From Linyphia triangularis (Eukaryota > Arthropoda > Arachnida > Araneae > Linyphiidae), in contig OZ021730.1 in the NCBI GenBank assembly GCA_963978545.1, positions 434,001 through 498,000 on the forward strand: DNA of 64,000 nt. The letters run 5' to 3'. Position 1 is the stretch's first letter. Each line of letters opens with the position of its first letter. Positions 51,828 through 60,119 of the stretch are shown here, piece by piece. A program made the translations under genes and the position numbers. The notes beneath the pieces are model-generated. The model ran no database searches. It saw only the letters and a program-made list of their open reading frames with translations, and was not told the origin of the DNA.

Positions 51828-53225
51828 TTAGATCGCAGGTGTGGAACAGCGGGAAGAGGAACGACTGGACTTTGCAGACTTCATGTGTCTTTGATCAGCA
51901 AAATGTGCTCGAATATCATTTGGATTCTCATTGAAATATTTAAGGAGAGGTAACATGAACCTGTTGTCATTTCCAAACTGGTAGAAATCGTCAATGGTGT
52001 CAAAATGGCGGGCAACCTCAGCTGAGAAGTTACGAAGTGTTGACTTGCATCCAGCATGCTCGTTCAGCATATAAGCTTTGACATAGGTGTTTGTACTGGC
52101 ATCCTGGGATGAAGGGGTACTGTCAGCAGATAAAACAGCATCGTGGGCATCAGTACAGGTCGCCTGGTTGACCTGCACTACTGGAGAGAGGGGCTCAAAA
52201 GAGGACTGGCATGCAACTTCTGCATACGTTGGTTTTTTGAGCTTCTCAAGTTGCAATGGTCTGGGCAGGAATGTGGATTTGGGAGCAGAGGGAGCCGTCG
52301 CCCTCTTGACAGCGGAACCTCTTTTCCCATTTGATGTAAACTTGATCCTAACAGGACAGGAAAGAGAAGAGCTGGTATGATTAGCACCACAATTGCAACA
52401 CAATTTAATTCCCTGCTTGTTTGGGCACTCGCGACTGGAGTGATTTTGTGAGCAGTGGCGACATCTGGTGGTGAAATTGCAAAACGCAGCCAAGTGGGCA
52501 CCGAACCGCTGACACTTGTAGCATTGGATCGGTCCTCTCACTCGGCCACGTTTGCTAAGCAAAGGTTCAATCGTAACAGTTACGAATAGAAGCGAGGTCC
52601 AGGTTTGGACACTCTTGACATCATGGTCTCCAGGGAATTCCATCACAAAGAGGGGCAGCAGTTTCCTGCTAACCTTACTCTTGAGTTGGGTGATAATCGA
52701 AGGAAGATCATCAGAATACTCCTTAGCAATAAACTGTAAAATCTCCACAGGGGAGGTAGTGAGGGGCAGTCCCCGAATAACAAGTTTAATGGGCTTTGGA
52801 GAATAAGGTGGAATGGATGAAAATCCGCAACCAGCATCCTTCAGGAAATTTGCAATAACGTTCTCCTCACTAGCATTGTGTGGAGTTATCTGGTAGTTAT
52901 CGCGTTTAACTGTGGCATTAAGAAATAAACTACTATCAACCAGCAACTGATGCAATTTGGGTAGTAGTTCTTTGCCAATCTGGTCTGCAGGAAACTGGAA
53001 AATTGTTGGAGAGTATTGAATATGGACATCCATGTCGCCCTTTAATTCAATAATATCAGCTACGTCAGTCGAAATAGAATTGACAATCGGAATTGGAATA
53101 GTCTCCACAGTAGTGTTGTCTATGGGGACATCACCTACTGGAGCAGGAACATCATTATCGATCGTATCAGCCTTGCTTGGTGCCGGGGCACTAGCAGTTT
53201 TGGCTTTACGTTTGGATTTTGCCAT
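51828..53225 (-). CDS. gag3 Gag-like protein
   Basis: 465 residues from ATG 53225 (MAKSKRKAKTA). Basic start, short acidic region, two RRM-like domains (IGKELLPKLHQLL...; IKLVIRGLP...LPLFVMEFPG), three knuckles at about 233-288. The first has the long spacing (CX2CX5HX4C) and the third is complete (CCNC). The C-terminal segment (FDTIDDFYQFGNDNRF...LPLLKYF) resembles gag1 and ends in a serine/arginine-rich tail. No ORF2 follows. Predicted RNA-binding protein of a non-autonomous element; element B is its likely helper from 3'-end similarity. Confidence 0.85.
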   Translation of the reverse strand: MAKSKRKAKTASAPAPSKADTIDNDVPAPVGDVPIDNTTVETIPIPIVNSISTDVADIIELKGDMDVHIQYSPTIFQFPADQIGKELLPKLHQLLVDSSLFLNATVKRDNYQITPHNASEENVIANFLKDAGCGFSSIPPYSPKPIKLVIRGLPLTTSPVEILQFIAKEYSDDLPSIITQLKSKVSRKLLPLFVMEFPGDHDVKSVQTWTSLLFVTVTIEPLLSKRGRVRGPIQCYKCQRFGAHLAAFCNFTTRCRHCSQNHSSRECPNKQGIKLCCNCGANHTSSSLSCPVRIKFTSNGKRGSAVKRATAPSAPKSTFLPRPLQLEKLKKPTYAEVACQSSFEPLSPVVQVNQATCTDAHDAVLSADSTPSSQDASTNTYVKAYMLNEHAGCKSTLRNFSAEVARHFDTIDDFYQFGNDNRFMLPLLKYFNENPNDIRAHFADQRHMKSAKSSRSSSRCSTPAI

Positions 53226-53272
53226 AACAGGAAAACAGGTCCTATCTCTCTGAACTCTAAGTCAGAAGTGAA

Positions 53273-53341
53273 TGATGTAAAATCAGGTGGAAATGCAACC
53301 TTTTATAGGTACAGTTGCAGAATGAAAGGTGGACCAATGGC
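53273..53341 (-). promoter_or_regulatory. Minus-strand TATA promoter, unit 4 (occupied by gag3)
   Basis: TATAAAA on the minus strand at 53307-53301; the target duplication begins 23 bases from the first T (53285) and gag3 follows. Confidence 0.75.
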
Positions 53342-54073
53342 GACACGGCAAAACCGAGCAGAGGAAACTGGTAGGGTCAGCTTGCTATTAAATTACTTTA
53401 AACGATTAACTCAGACATGGCACAGCTTCTAAGCAAAAGAAATGAACTTCAAGAAAAAGCGACGAGAACTGAGAAAAAACATCACATTTTCAAAAAATTG
53501 CAGAAGTTGAACAATTTTAAAATTGATCGTTAGTCTGTCCCTGCTTCTCAGCACTAATGCTTCATTTTTTCAAATGCAATACCTGTCAAAGTATTGTTTT
53601 AGAACATATGAAATTTTAAACCAGGCATTACAAGAGTAACACCAACTCATTAATGAAATTTGAAGGAAAAATAAAAGAAAGTTTTTTTTTATTCCAATTT
53701 GAAAAGAATTTTATGCTTCCTCATTAATATTTTAAATTAATAATCTGAAGAAAACACCACATTATTTTTGCTTTAAATTTTGTAAATGAGCGCTATTATT
53801 CCAACCCTTGTATTTTTCAACTTCAACACAAAATTGCTTGATTTAATAGTTTCTCAAACGGCCCTTTTAAAGACCCAAAAATAACACACGACTGGTCCGT
53901 TTACACGCTATCATTTTAATTCCAGTTCAGTTTTATGCCCTAATGCAATACTTTCTTCGGAACATTACATGATACAAATATAACGATATATGTGTCGATG
54001 ACAATATTTCGATTATTTTTTTTTGGAGCAAAATTACACTAGTTATTTCCTAAGCTCCTCCCTCCTGCTTTGC
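53342..54073. other. Spacer between divergent promoters, unit 4
   Basis: Non-coding spacer matching the other units, one base longer. A spurious minus-strand ORF spans its right end and the start of element C. Confidence 0.5.
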
Positions 54074-54135
54074 AATTGGACCACCTCACTCTCCGCAACC
54101 ATACCTATAAAAGGTTGCATTTTTCCAGTCTTCGC
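54074..54135 (+). promoter_or_regulatory. Plus-strand TATA promoter, unit 4 (occupied by C)
   Basis: TATAAAA at 54106-54112; the duplication AGTCTTCGCATT starts 22 bases from the first T (54127) and element C follows. Confidence 0.75.
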
Positions 54136-54446
54136 ATTGAATCTGATTGGGACTTGGAGCTGAGCTTTCGACCTGAGAGGACGTGCCTTTACGAGCTGCC
54201 ACAACTGATGATAGACGATTCCATACCATTTCATTGCTAAGCCTATGTACCTCGTGTACTTTTCTGATTACTTTTTCTGCCAATAAATTGTACACCAAGT
54301 AGTGTTTTTGGACTGCGATACTGGGATTTATCCCTTTAAATCCACCATACCTATTTGGCCCCTGCATATTTTGAGGAGGGCAATTGTTTTCAGAACTTAG
54401 CTGATTAATTTCAGCAGGCCGCAATCGATCTGCTGATGCCTTTTTG

Positions 54447-54510
54447 AGGATCGATGTTTTGAAGCTAGATGTTTTGATTATTGATGTTTTGAAGATAGAT
54501 GCTTGAAGAG
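54447..54510 (+). repeat. Degenerate TTTTGAAG repeats in leader of C
   Basis: Four copies of GATGTTTTGAAG-like units, the counterpart of the leader repeats of A. Confidence 0.6.
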
Positions 54511-54575
54511 TTCTGGAGCCGACTCAATAAATTATTTTAACGAGAACCCTACACAAAGTCCTATTTTCCGCTAGT

Positions 54576-54712
54576 GGTGTTGGGCTCTAAAGCGGTATTT
54601 CTACTTGCTTAGGCCAGGCCACTAGTACGACCCCATTTCCTTTGGTAGGAAGGATTGGGTTAGTTCCAATTTATTTAGGTCCCACCTTACTAATCAGTCT
54701 TTTGCCTTTCAG
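54576..54712 (+). promoter_or_regulatory. Conserved leader box and putative intron of C
   Basis: GGTGTTGGGCTCTAAAGCG at 54576-54594, then CTTAGGCCAGGCC. A possible 68-base intron runs from GTAGGA at 54645 to the TTTCAG acceptor at 54712, with a near-perfect branch sequence TACTAATC around 54689-54696. The donor is weak. Confidence 0.5.
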
Positions 54713-54740
54713 GTCTCACATACCCCCCTTTTTTATAAGT

Positions 54741-56678
54741 ATGGAACCTAGTCAAAATTCTCTTCTTTCTGCTGTTGGCGATCTCTCTAAACTTGTTAGG
54801 GATTTAATTGCTAGCCTTACTGTCATACCAGTTTCTGAGGAGGTTAAGGAAACACTTGATCATGTTGCAGTTAAACTTGATAAAATTGATCAAATCAGAT
54901 CCATCCAGTTCCCATCGAGTCGTACACCTAGTGATGAGTCAGATAGTGAACTAAACTCCACTGATTTTCCTGGCACAGCCAATACTACTGATACTCCTGA
55001 TCAGATTCCCAATCATTCCCACATCGAAAGTACTCCTTCCCATGAGTTAGGTATTGATAATGATACAGACTATGAGACGGGCCAAAGGTCATCCCCTAGC
55101 AAGCATTTCAATTTACTTAAAAGCCCACTGCTATTAGACGGACAAAGTGTGTGTTCGACTGCACCCCCCAACGAAGCTGAAAAGCAGTTTGATTTGGATG
55201 AGCCCTCATCCACTGTTCTAAGAAGCGGGAAGGTGATCTTAAATGATGATTCAAGCCGCACGCTCAACAAAATTAGGACAAAAAGCACTACTACTGAATT
55301 TAATGACCATTTATCTAACATCACTGGCCCACCAAATTGCGGCATTACCATTCCGAAACATAACCACACTAGCAGCTACCAGTCTTCCACTATAGGGGGC
55401 GCTAGCTCTGCTGACACACAACCCGATGCCCCTCCCACCACGCAGCCATTAGACCATCATTTGACAGCAGGGTATCACTTCGATCTTGGCAATGCAAACA
55501 TTGAACCTGAACCCATTCCTATTAATAAAGACCGGATTACCAATAATCCTGAAAATATTACTATGCAATCTTATGCAGATGCCTGTAGCTCTGGTTCCCT
55601 GAGTAGGAATAATCAAAATCGATCAAATAACAACAACTCCCAAGCCAATAATGGCAAATCACATAATCACACTAGAAGGAACAATAACCTCACACAAACT
55701 GTACCTAAATGCAAGGATGTTACACCTATCATTATACGAGACACTAGGTATAGCTGGAAGGATATCAAACAAATTTTCCATGATAATCAAATTGCCCAAA
55801 CCGACTACATTGGAGTAGTAAAGGGGGAGGGGTCTGTCAACATTACTGCCACTAGTGAATTAGCACAGAGGAAACTTACTAAGATCCTAGATAATAAAGG
55901 TGTATATTATCATTCTTATACCCTACCTGCTGATAAACTCATTAAAGCGGTAATTAGGGGCCTACCCAGGGATACGGTTACAGAGGATATTTTTAATGAA
56001 CTGATCCTATTAGAATACCCTGTTAAAGAGGTGAAGCAACTGTCGACCCGCAGAAGGGGGGAGGAAATGAAGAGAGATTTACCCCTGTTTCTGGTTACTC
56101 TAGACAAGAATGATAGAGGGAGGAGCCTCCATAATTGCGAATTCCTATTCAATTTAAGGATTGAGGTAGAGTCCTATCGAGGTAGAAGTGGCCCTACACA
56201 ATGCCATCGATGTCAAATTTACCATCATAGTAGCAGCTCCTGCAAGCACGAGCCTAGGTGTGTAAAGTGTGGACAAAACCACCTTACCAAATTTTGTGAG
56301 AAACCTTTATCTGAACCCCCTACTTGTGCAAACTGTGGAGGTGCTCATACTGCCAATTATTCAGGTTGTCCTATATACCCCATCAGTAAAATTGCCGACA
56401 CCCAAGCTGCAAACCATACCACTAGCAGAAATAACAGAATATATGAGTCGAGGACGTTTTCCAATCCAAATTTTGTTTCTCAACCCATCACCATTCCTAT
56501 ACAACACAACACCCAAACTGATTCACCCCCCACCACCAATAATGAAGTGGAGGAAGCTAAAACTATCCTTACTGAACTCAAAGACCAAATAAAATGGCTT
56601 AGGGAGTCTGGACTCATTGAAAATATCAAAGACATACGCGATGAATTTAGACAACAACAAAAGAACAGAATCTCCTGA
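54741..56678 (+). CDS. ORF1 Gag-like protein of element C
   Basis: 645 residues from ATG 54741 (MEPSQNSLLSAV); the frame is open upstream without ATG. A long low-complexity N-terminal half rich in Ser, Thr, Asn and Asp; two RRM-like domains about 330-460 (RYSWKDIKQIF; IKAVIRGLP); three knuckles about 488-545 (CX2CX4HX4C, CX2CX3HX4C, CX2CX3H type); and a C-terminal helix (KTILTELKDQIKWLRESGLI). About 90 residues longer than A ORF1. The end overlaps the open ORF2 frame. Confidence 0.85.
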   Translation: MEPSQNSLLSAVGDLSKLVRDLIASLTVIPVSEEVKETLDHVAVKLDKIDQIRSIQFPSSRTPSDESDSELNSTDFPGTANTTDTPDQIPNHSHIESTPSHELGIDNDTDYETGQRSSPSKHFNLLKSPLLLDGQSVCSTAPPNEAEKQFDLDEPSSTVLRSGKVILNDDSSRTLNKIRTKSTTTEFNDHLSNITGPPNCGITIPKHNHTSSYQSSTIGGASSADTQPDAPPTTQPLDHHLTAGYHFDLGNANIEPEPIPINKDRITNNPENITMQSYADACSSGSLSRNNQNRSNNNNSQANNGKSHNHTRRNNNLTQTVPKCKDVTPIIIRDTRYSWKDIKQIFHDNQIAQTDYIGVVKGEGSVNITATSELAQRKLTKILDNKGVYYHSYTLPADKLIKAVIRGLPRDTVTEDIFNELILLEYPVKEVKQLSTRRRGEEMKRDLPLFLVTLDKNDRGRSLHNCEFLFNLRIEVESYRGRSGPTQCHRCQIYHHSSSSCKHEPRCVKCGQNHLTKFCEKPLSEPPTCANCGGAHTANYSGCPIYPISKIADTQAANHTTSRNNRIYESRTFSNPNFVSQPITIPIQHNTQTDSPPTTNNEVEEAKTILTELKDQIKWLRESGLIENIKDIRDEFRQQQKNRIS

Positions 56679-56703
56679 ATTAAATCAATTCACCCCTCTC
56701 CTA

Positions 56704-59379
56704 ATGGCAATATGGAATGCTAATGGATTAGTAGGCAGATTTGAAGAATTTAAAGACTTCCTTGAGGAAAACAACATCGATATAGGTGTGGTCACGGAAA
56801 CACATAGTAAGCCATGCCACTCCCTCAAAATTCAGAACTATATCACATATAAAACTGACCGCATACACCATAGGGGAGGGGGTACTGCTATTTTCTGTAA
56901 AAGATTCCTGACTACCTCTCTACACTCAACTGATAATTCCAAGGGATTTGAAGTAACCACAATTGCAGTGGAGTTCAATGATCGCCCTCCCATCCATATT
57001 TCGGCAGTTTATAACCCCCCAAACAACAAATTTAATGCCACTGACATTATCAACTTACTACCTACTAATACCCACACTATTGTTGCTGGTGACCTTAATG
57101 CAAAGCATAGTGACTGGGGGTGCAATTACTCTAATTTTAATGGGAAGACAATTGCCAACTGCCTCATGCAGCACAATTTCAGAGTGCATGCCCCAACCCA
57201 GCCTACTCATTATCCTGCCCGGGGTTGCCGACCAGATATTTTGGACATTATCCTCTCTAATACTCAGATTCCCATTGCAATAGATGTTCTTAATGAGCTG
57301 TCCTCAGACCACCAGCCCCTAATTGCCATATTAGGTCTACCTAAGGAGGAGGAAATTAGAATGAGGAGAAGAACTAATTGGGAAATATTTCAATATATCC
57401 TTGCTAACTACAACGACGACCCCCTCTCCATTATTAGTAACGATGATACTGAAACACATATTGAAAAAATCACTATGGATATTACTAGAGCTTTGGATGA
57501 GGCATCCACCCAGGTCCCTATTAACGACTCCTATATCAAACTCCCTAAGGACATCAAGGCTGTAATTAAACACAGAAATTGGATACGTAAGAGATTTCAG
57601 AAAACCCTTGATCCCAGGCTACAAAGGGAAATGTATGAACTCAATGCGGAAATTAGAGTTAAATGCAAAGCATTCAGGAAGGGCAAATGGGAGGAGAAAA
57701 TCCAAACCTTGTGCACCACGGACAACTCAATTTGGAAAATGTCCAAAACATTAAAAAGAGACAAAATTCTAAATAGACCCATCCATGGGGAAGAGGGTCT
57801 TGTCTATACAGACATCGAAAAAGCTAATGCACTGGCGGATTCACTTGAACTCCAGTTCAGGAACAATACCGAGCCCACAAACGATGATTTCGAGGACCAT
57901 GTGGAGCAAAGAACTGAAGACTGGCTTGACCGAAACCATCCTGAAGGCACACTTGAAGAAGTGTCCATCAACGAGATCACCAGCTACATTAAGAAACTCC
58001 GAAATAACAAAGCCCCAGGTCATGATTCCATCACCAACTTTATGCTCAAAATCCTTCCCACACAATACCTTGCCAAAATCTCTGACATCTTCAACTATTG
58101 CCTTCAAAATGCCTATTTCCCTAACTCATGGAAGGAGGCGAGAATTATCCTTTTTCCAAAACCAGGAAAAGATCCCATCATGACCACCTCTTATCGCCCA
58201 ATTAGTCTGCTCCCCACTCTTGGAAAATTACTTGAGAGAGTAATCTTAAACAGAATGAGACCCTTCACTCAATGCATCCCTGAGGAGCAATATGGATTCG
58301 TACCCAATAAATCCACCACTAAGCAATTGGTCAGAATTCTGGAGCACATTGGTAATGCCAAACATAAAAAACAAGCATCTGCAATGTTGATGTTAGATGT
58401 TGCAAAAGCGTTTGATAGAGTGTACCATAACGGCCTACTCTACAAACTAATTGACTTCAAATTCCCAAAGGATATTATTCTTCTCATTAGCTCCTACTTG
58501 CAAGAACGCTTTTTTAAAGTCAGATATGGTGCTGCTACCTCTGACACCAGATATATTGAAGCCGGTGTACCCCAGGGGTCATTACTGGGTCCTACACTAT
58601 ATCTTATTTTCACAGCTGACTTCCCCACTTTCAGGGATAATTTAAACACCATGACTGCATTCTATGCAGACGACACTACAATAATTACAAATTCCTTACA
58701 GAGAAATCATGCAGTCTACAAACTCTCACTGTTGACTGATGAAATAGAGCAATGGTGTGAGAACTGGAAAGTAAGCATTAATGCCACTAAATCCAATATC
58801 CTCGTTATGGGGGGGAAGAAGTCCAGAACCCCCATCACCACTGAAGTTTACCTATTTGGGGAAAAGATCCCAATAGTTAAAAAAGCAAATTATCTGGGCC
58901 TTACCCTGAATTCCAAACTGAACTGGATGGATCACTGTAAGCATGTTGTCAAAAAAGCCAATATGGTTATGTCCAAAATTCGTCCTTTAATTGGTAGACA
59001 CTCCAACTTAAATCTGAAACTAAAAAGACTTCTCTATATCAGCAATATCAGACCCATCCTGACCTATGCGTCACCTGCCCTCACCACTGCTACTAAAAAA
59101 GAGATCAAAATTCTCCAGACTTGTCAAAATAAAATATTAAGAGAAGTCGTTAACGCTACTAGATATATACGTAACAATTTAATTCACAGGGATCTCAAAA
59201 TTGAGCCTATCTCTGAATTTATCGCTAACACCAACATTACTTTCTATAGAAATGCCCTCTCAGAAACCAGCAACTACCATAGTATTTTTGCTTACGAGGT
59301 CCTTTTTGAAGACTCCCACTGCAGACCTTTTGCTGCCTTCGCACTTTCAGATGCCACTCTTGCAGAGGCATTTAATTAA
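56704..59379 (+). CDS. ORF2 endonuclease/reverse transcriptase of element C
   Basis: 891 residues from ATG 56704 (MAIWNANGLV), chosen because it gives the same length and YADD position (654-657) as A. An earlier in-frame ATG at 56641 would overlap ORF1 by 38 bases and add 21 residues. Endonuclease: VTETHSKPC, VYNPPNN, AGDLNAKH (Leu in place of the usual Phe), SSDHQPLI. Reverse transcriptase: PKPGKDP, SYRPISLLP, LDVAKAFDRVYH, GVPQGSLLGP, FYADDTT. No RNase H. Jockey clade, intact. Confidence 0.92.
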   Translation: MAIWNANGLVGRFEEFKDFLEENNIDIGVVTETHSKPCHSLKIQNYITYKTDRIHHRGGGTAIFCKRFLTTSLHSTDNSKGFEVTTIAVEFNDRPPIHISAVYNPPNNKFNATDIINLLPTNTHTIVAGDLNAKHSDWGCNYSNFNGKTIANCLMQHNFRVHAPTQPTHYPARGCRPDILDIILSNTQIPIAIDVLNELSSDHQPLIAILGLPKEEEIRMRRRTNWEIFQYILANYNDDPLSIISNDDTETHIEKITMDITRALDEASTQVPINDSYIKLPKDIKAVIKHRNWIRKRFQKTLDPRLQREMYELNAEIRVKCKAFRKGKWEEKIQTLCTTDNSIWKMSKTLKRDKILNRPIHGEEGLVYTDIEKANALADSLELQFRNNTEPTNDDFEDHVEQRTEDWLDRNHPEGTLEEVSINEITSYIKKLRNNKAPGHDSITNFMLKILPTQYLAKISDIFNYCLQNAYFPNSWKEARIILFPKPGKDPIMTTSYRPISLLPTLGKLLERVILNRMRPFTQCIPEEQYGFVPNKSTTKQLVRILEHIGNAKHKKQASAMLMLDVAKAFDRVYHNGLLYKLIDFKFPKDIILLISSYLQERFFKVRYGAATSDTRYIEAGVPQGSLLGPTLYLIFTADFPTFRDNLNTMTAFYADDTTIITNSLQRNHAVYKLSLLTDEIEQWCENWKVSINATKSNILVMGGKKSRTPITTEVYLFGEKIPIVKKANYLGLTLNSKLNWMDHCKHVVKKANMVMSKIRPLIGRHSNLNLKLKRLLYISNIRPILTYASPALTTATKKEIKILQTCQNKILREVVNATRYIRNNLIHRDLKIEPISEFIANTNITFYRNALSETSNYHSIFAYEVLFEDSHCRPFAAFALSDATLAEAFN

Positions 59380-59579
59380 TTTACCATCTTCATTCACCTT
59401 ACCTGCTCAGATCAGAACTGCTCACTTGCTCCTCAATCCTCAACAATCCGTGAAAGCCACTCAGTGGGGGAAGCGGATGGGGATTGAAGTGTTCAGTTTT
59501 TCCCACCATTTAGGAGCCAAAGCCCTCCAGCAACCCGTGGAAGGTTCCCTTTCATAGGGAAAGGGAAGCGGGTGGAGGA

Positions 59580-59860
59580 GTAGTTTTATTTTATATACTA
59601 TTATTATGTATTCCATTTACTTTTTAACTTAATTTACTATAGCACTTTCACAAGAAAGGCTACATTACTTTTATCTATTTTCCTTTATTTTATTACTATA
59701 GTCCTTTCAGAAGAAAGACTACATATTTATTCTCTAATGGTTATTAACATAACCAATTCTCTTTTGAATTGCTTATCATGTTAGCTTAACTAACTTCTTG
59801 TATTCGGCTCATTTATTTTTGTCAAAAAAAAAAAAAAAAAAAAAAAAAATCCTACTATAA
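59580..59860 (+). repeat. Structured 3' UTR of C
   Basis: Two modules CTTTC-acaa-GAAAG and CTTTC-agaa-GAAAG, each followed by CTACAT and a T-rich stretch, echo the hairpin modules of A. A run of 26 A lies at 59824-59849, inside the element and not at its end. Confidence 0.55.
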
Positions 59861-60119
59861 AAATTGTCGTCCGTCCTGTATTTTTAATTATTTATATTTG
59901 CACTTTCTTTATGTCTTTTACTATTCAGATTATCCAATACAGCTTTTCGACCTCCTGAGGTATGACCAGTTTACTGATCACCCCTTCTTCCCCCCACCAT
60001 CTTAGACTGCCTTTTATGTGAGACCTGACCAATTGACTGCCTAGTGGCCTAATTCATATGAAGAGGTTTTCGCCCTAACGGGCACCAGGTACCTCGAACA
60101 ACTCTATATCAAAGTCAAA

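Larger units (their letters stand above)
45734..53272 (-). mobile_element. gag-only element gag3 at minus-promoter start, split by R2
   Basis: Flanked by TGATGTAAAATCA at 45721-45733 and 53273-53285. Without R2 it is about 1.7 kb: 5' UTR, one Gag ORF, about 270 bases of 3' UTR. R2 entered the 3' UTR about a dozen bases past the stop. The 3' end (45734-45987) resembles element B, with hairpins GCCC-TTC-GGGC (45810-45799) and GCC-TCC-GGGC (45775-45766) on the minus strand. No reverse transcriptase of its own. Confidence 0.85.
54127..60119 (+). mobile_element. Jockey-like non-LTR retrotransposon C
   Basis: About 6.0 kb, flanked by AGTCTTCGCATT (54127-54138 and 60120-60131). Related to A in both ORFs but clearly a different element, so an independent insertion at the same site. 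Leader with TTTTGAAG repeats, 19-base box (54576-54594) and putative intron; ORF1; ORF2; 3' UTR with hairpins and a 26-base A-run; two terminal hairpins (60039-60048 and 60072-60083) matching A and gag2. Both ORFs intact. Confidence 0.9.

Noticed and set aside
54086..54424. 112-codon minus-strand ORF at the start of element C
   Set aside because: Runs across the promoter and the C leader antisense, with no domain, and is absent from the other units.
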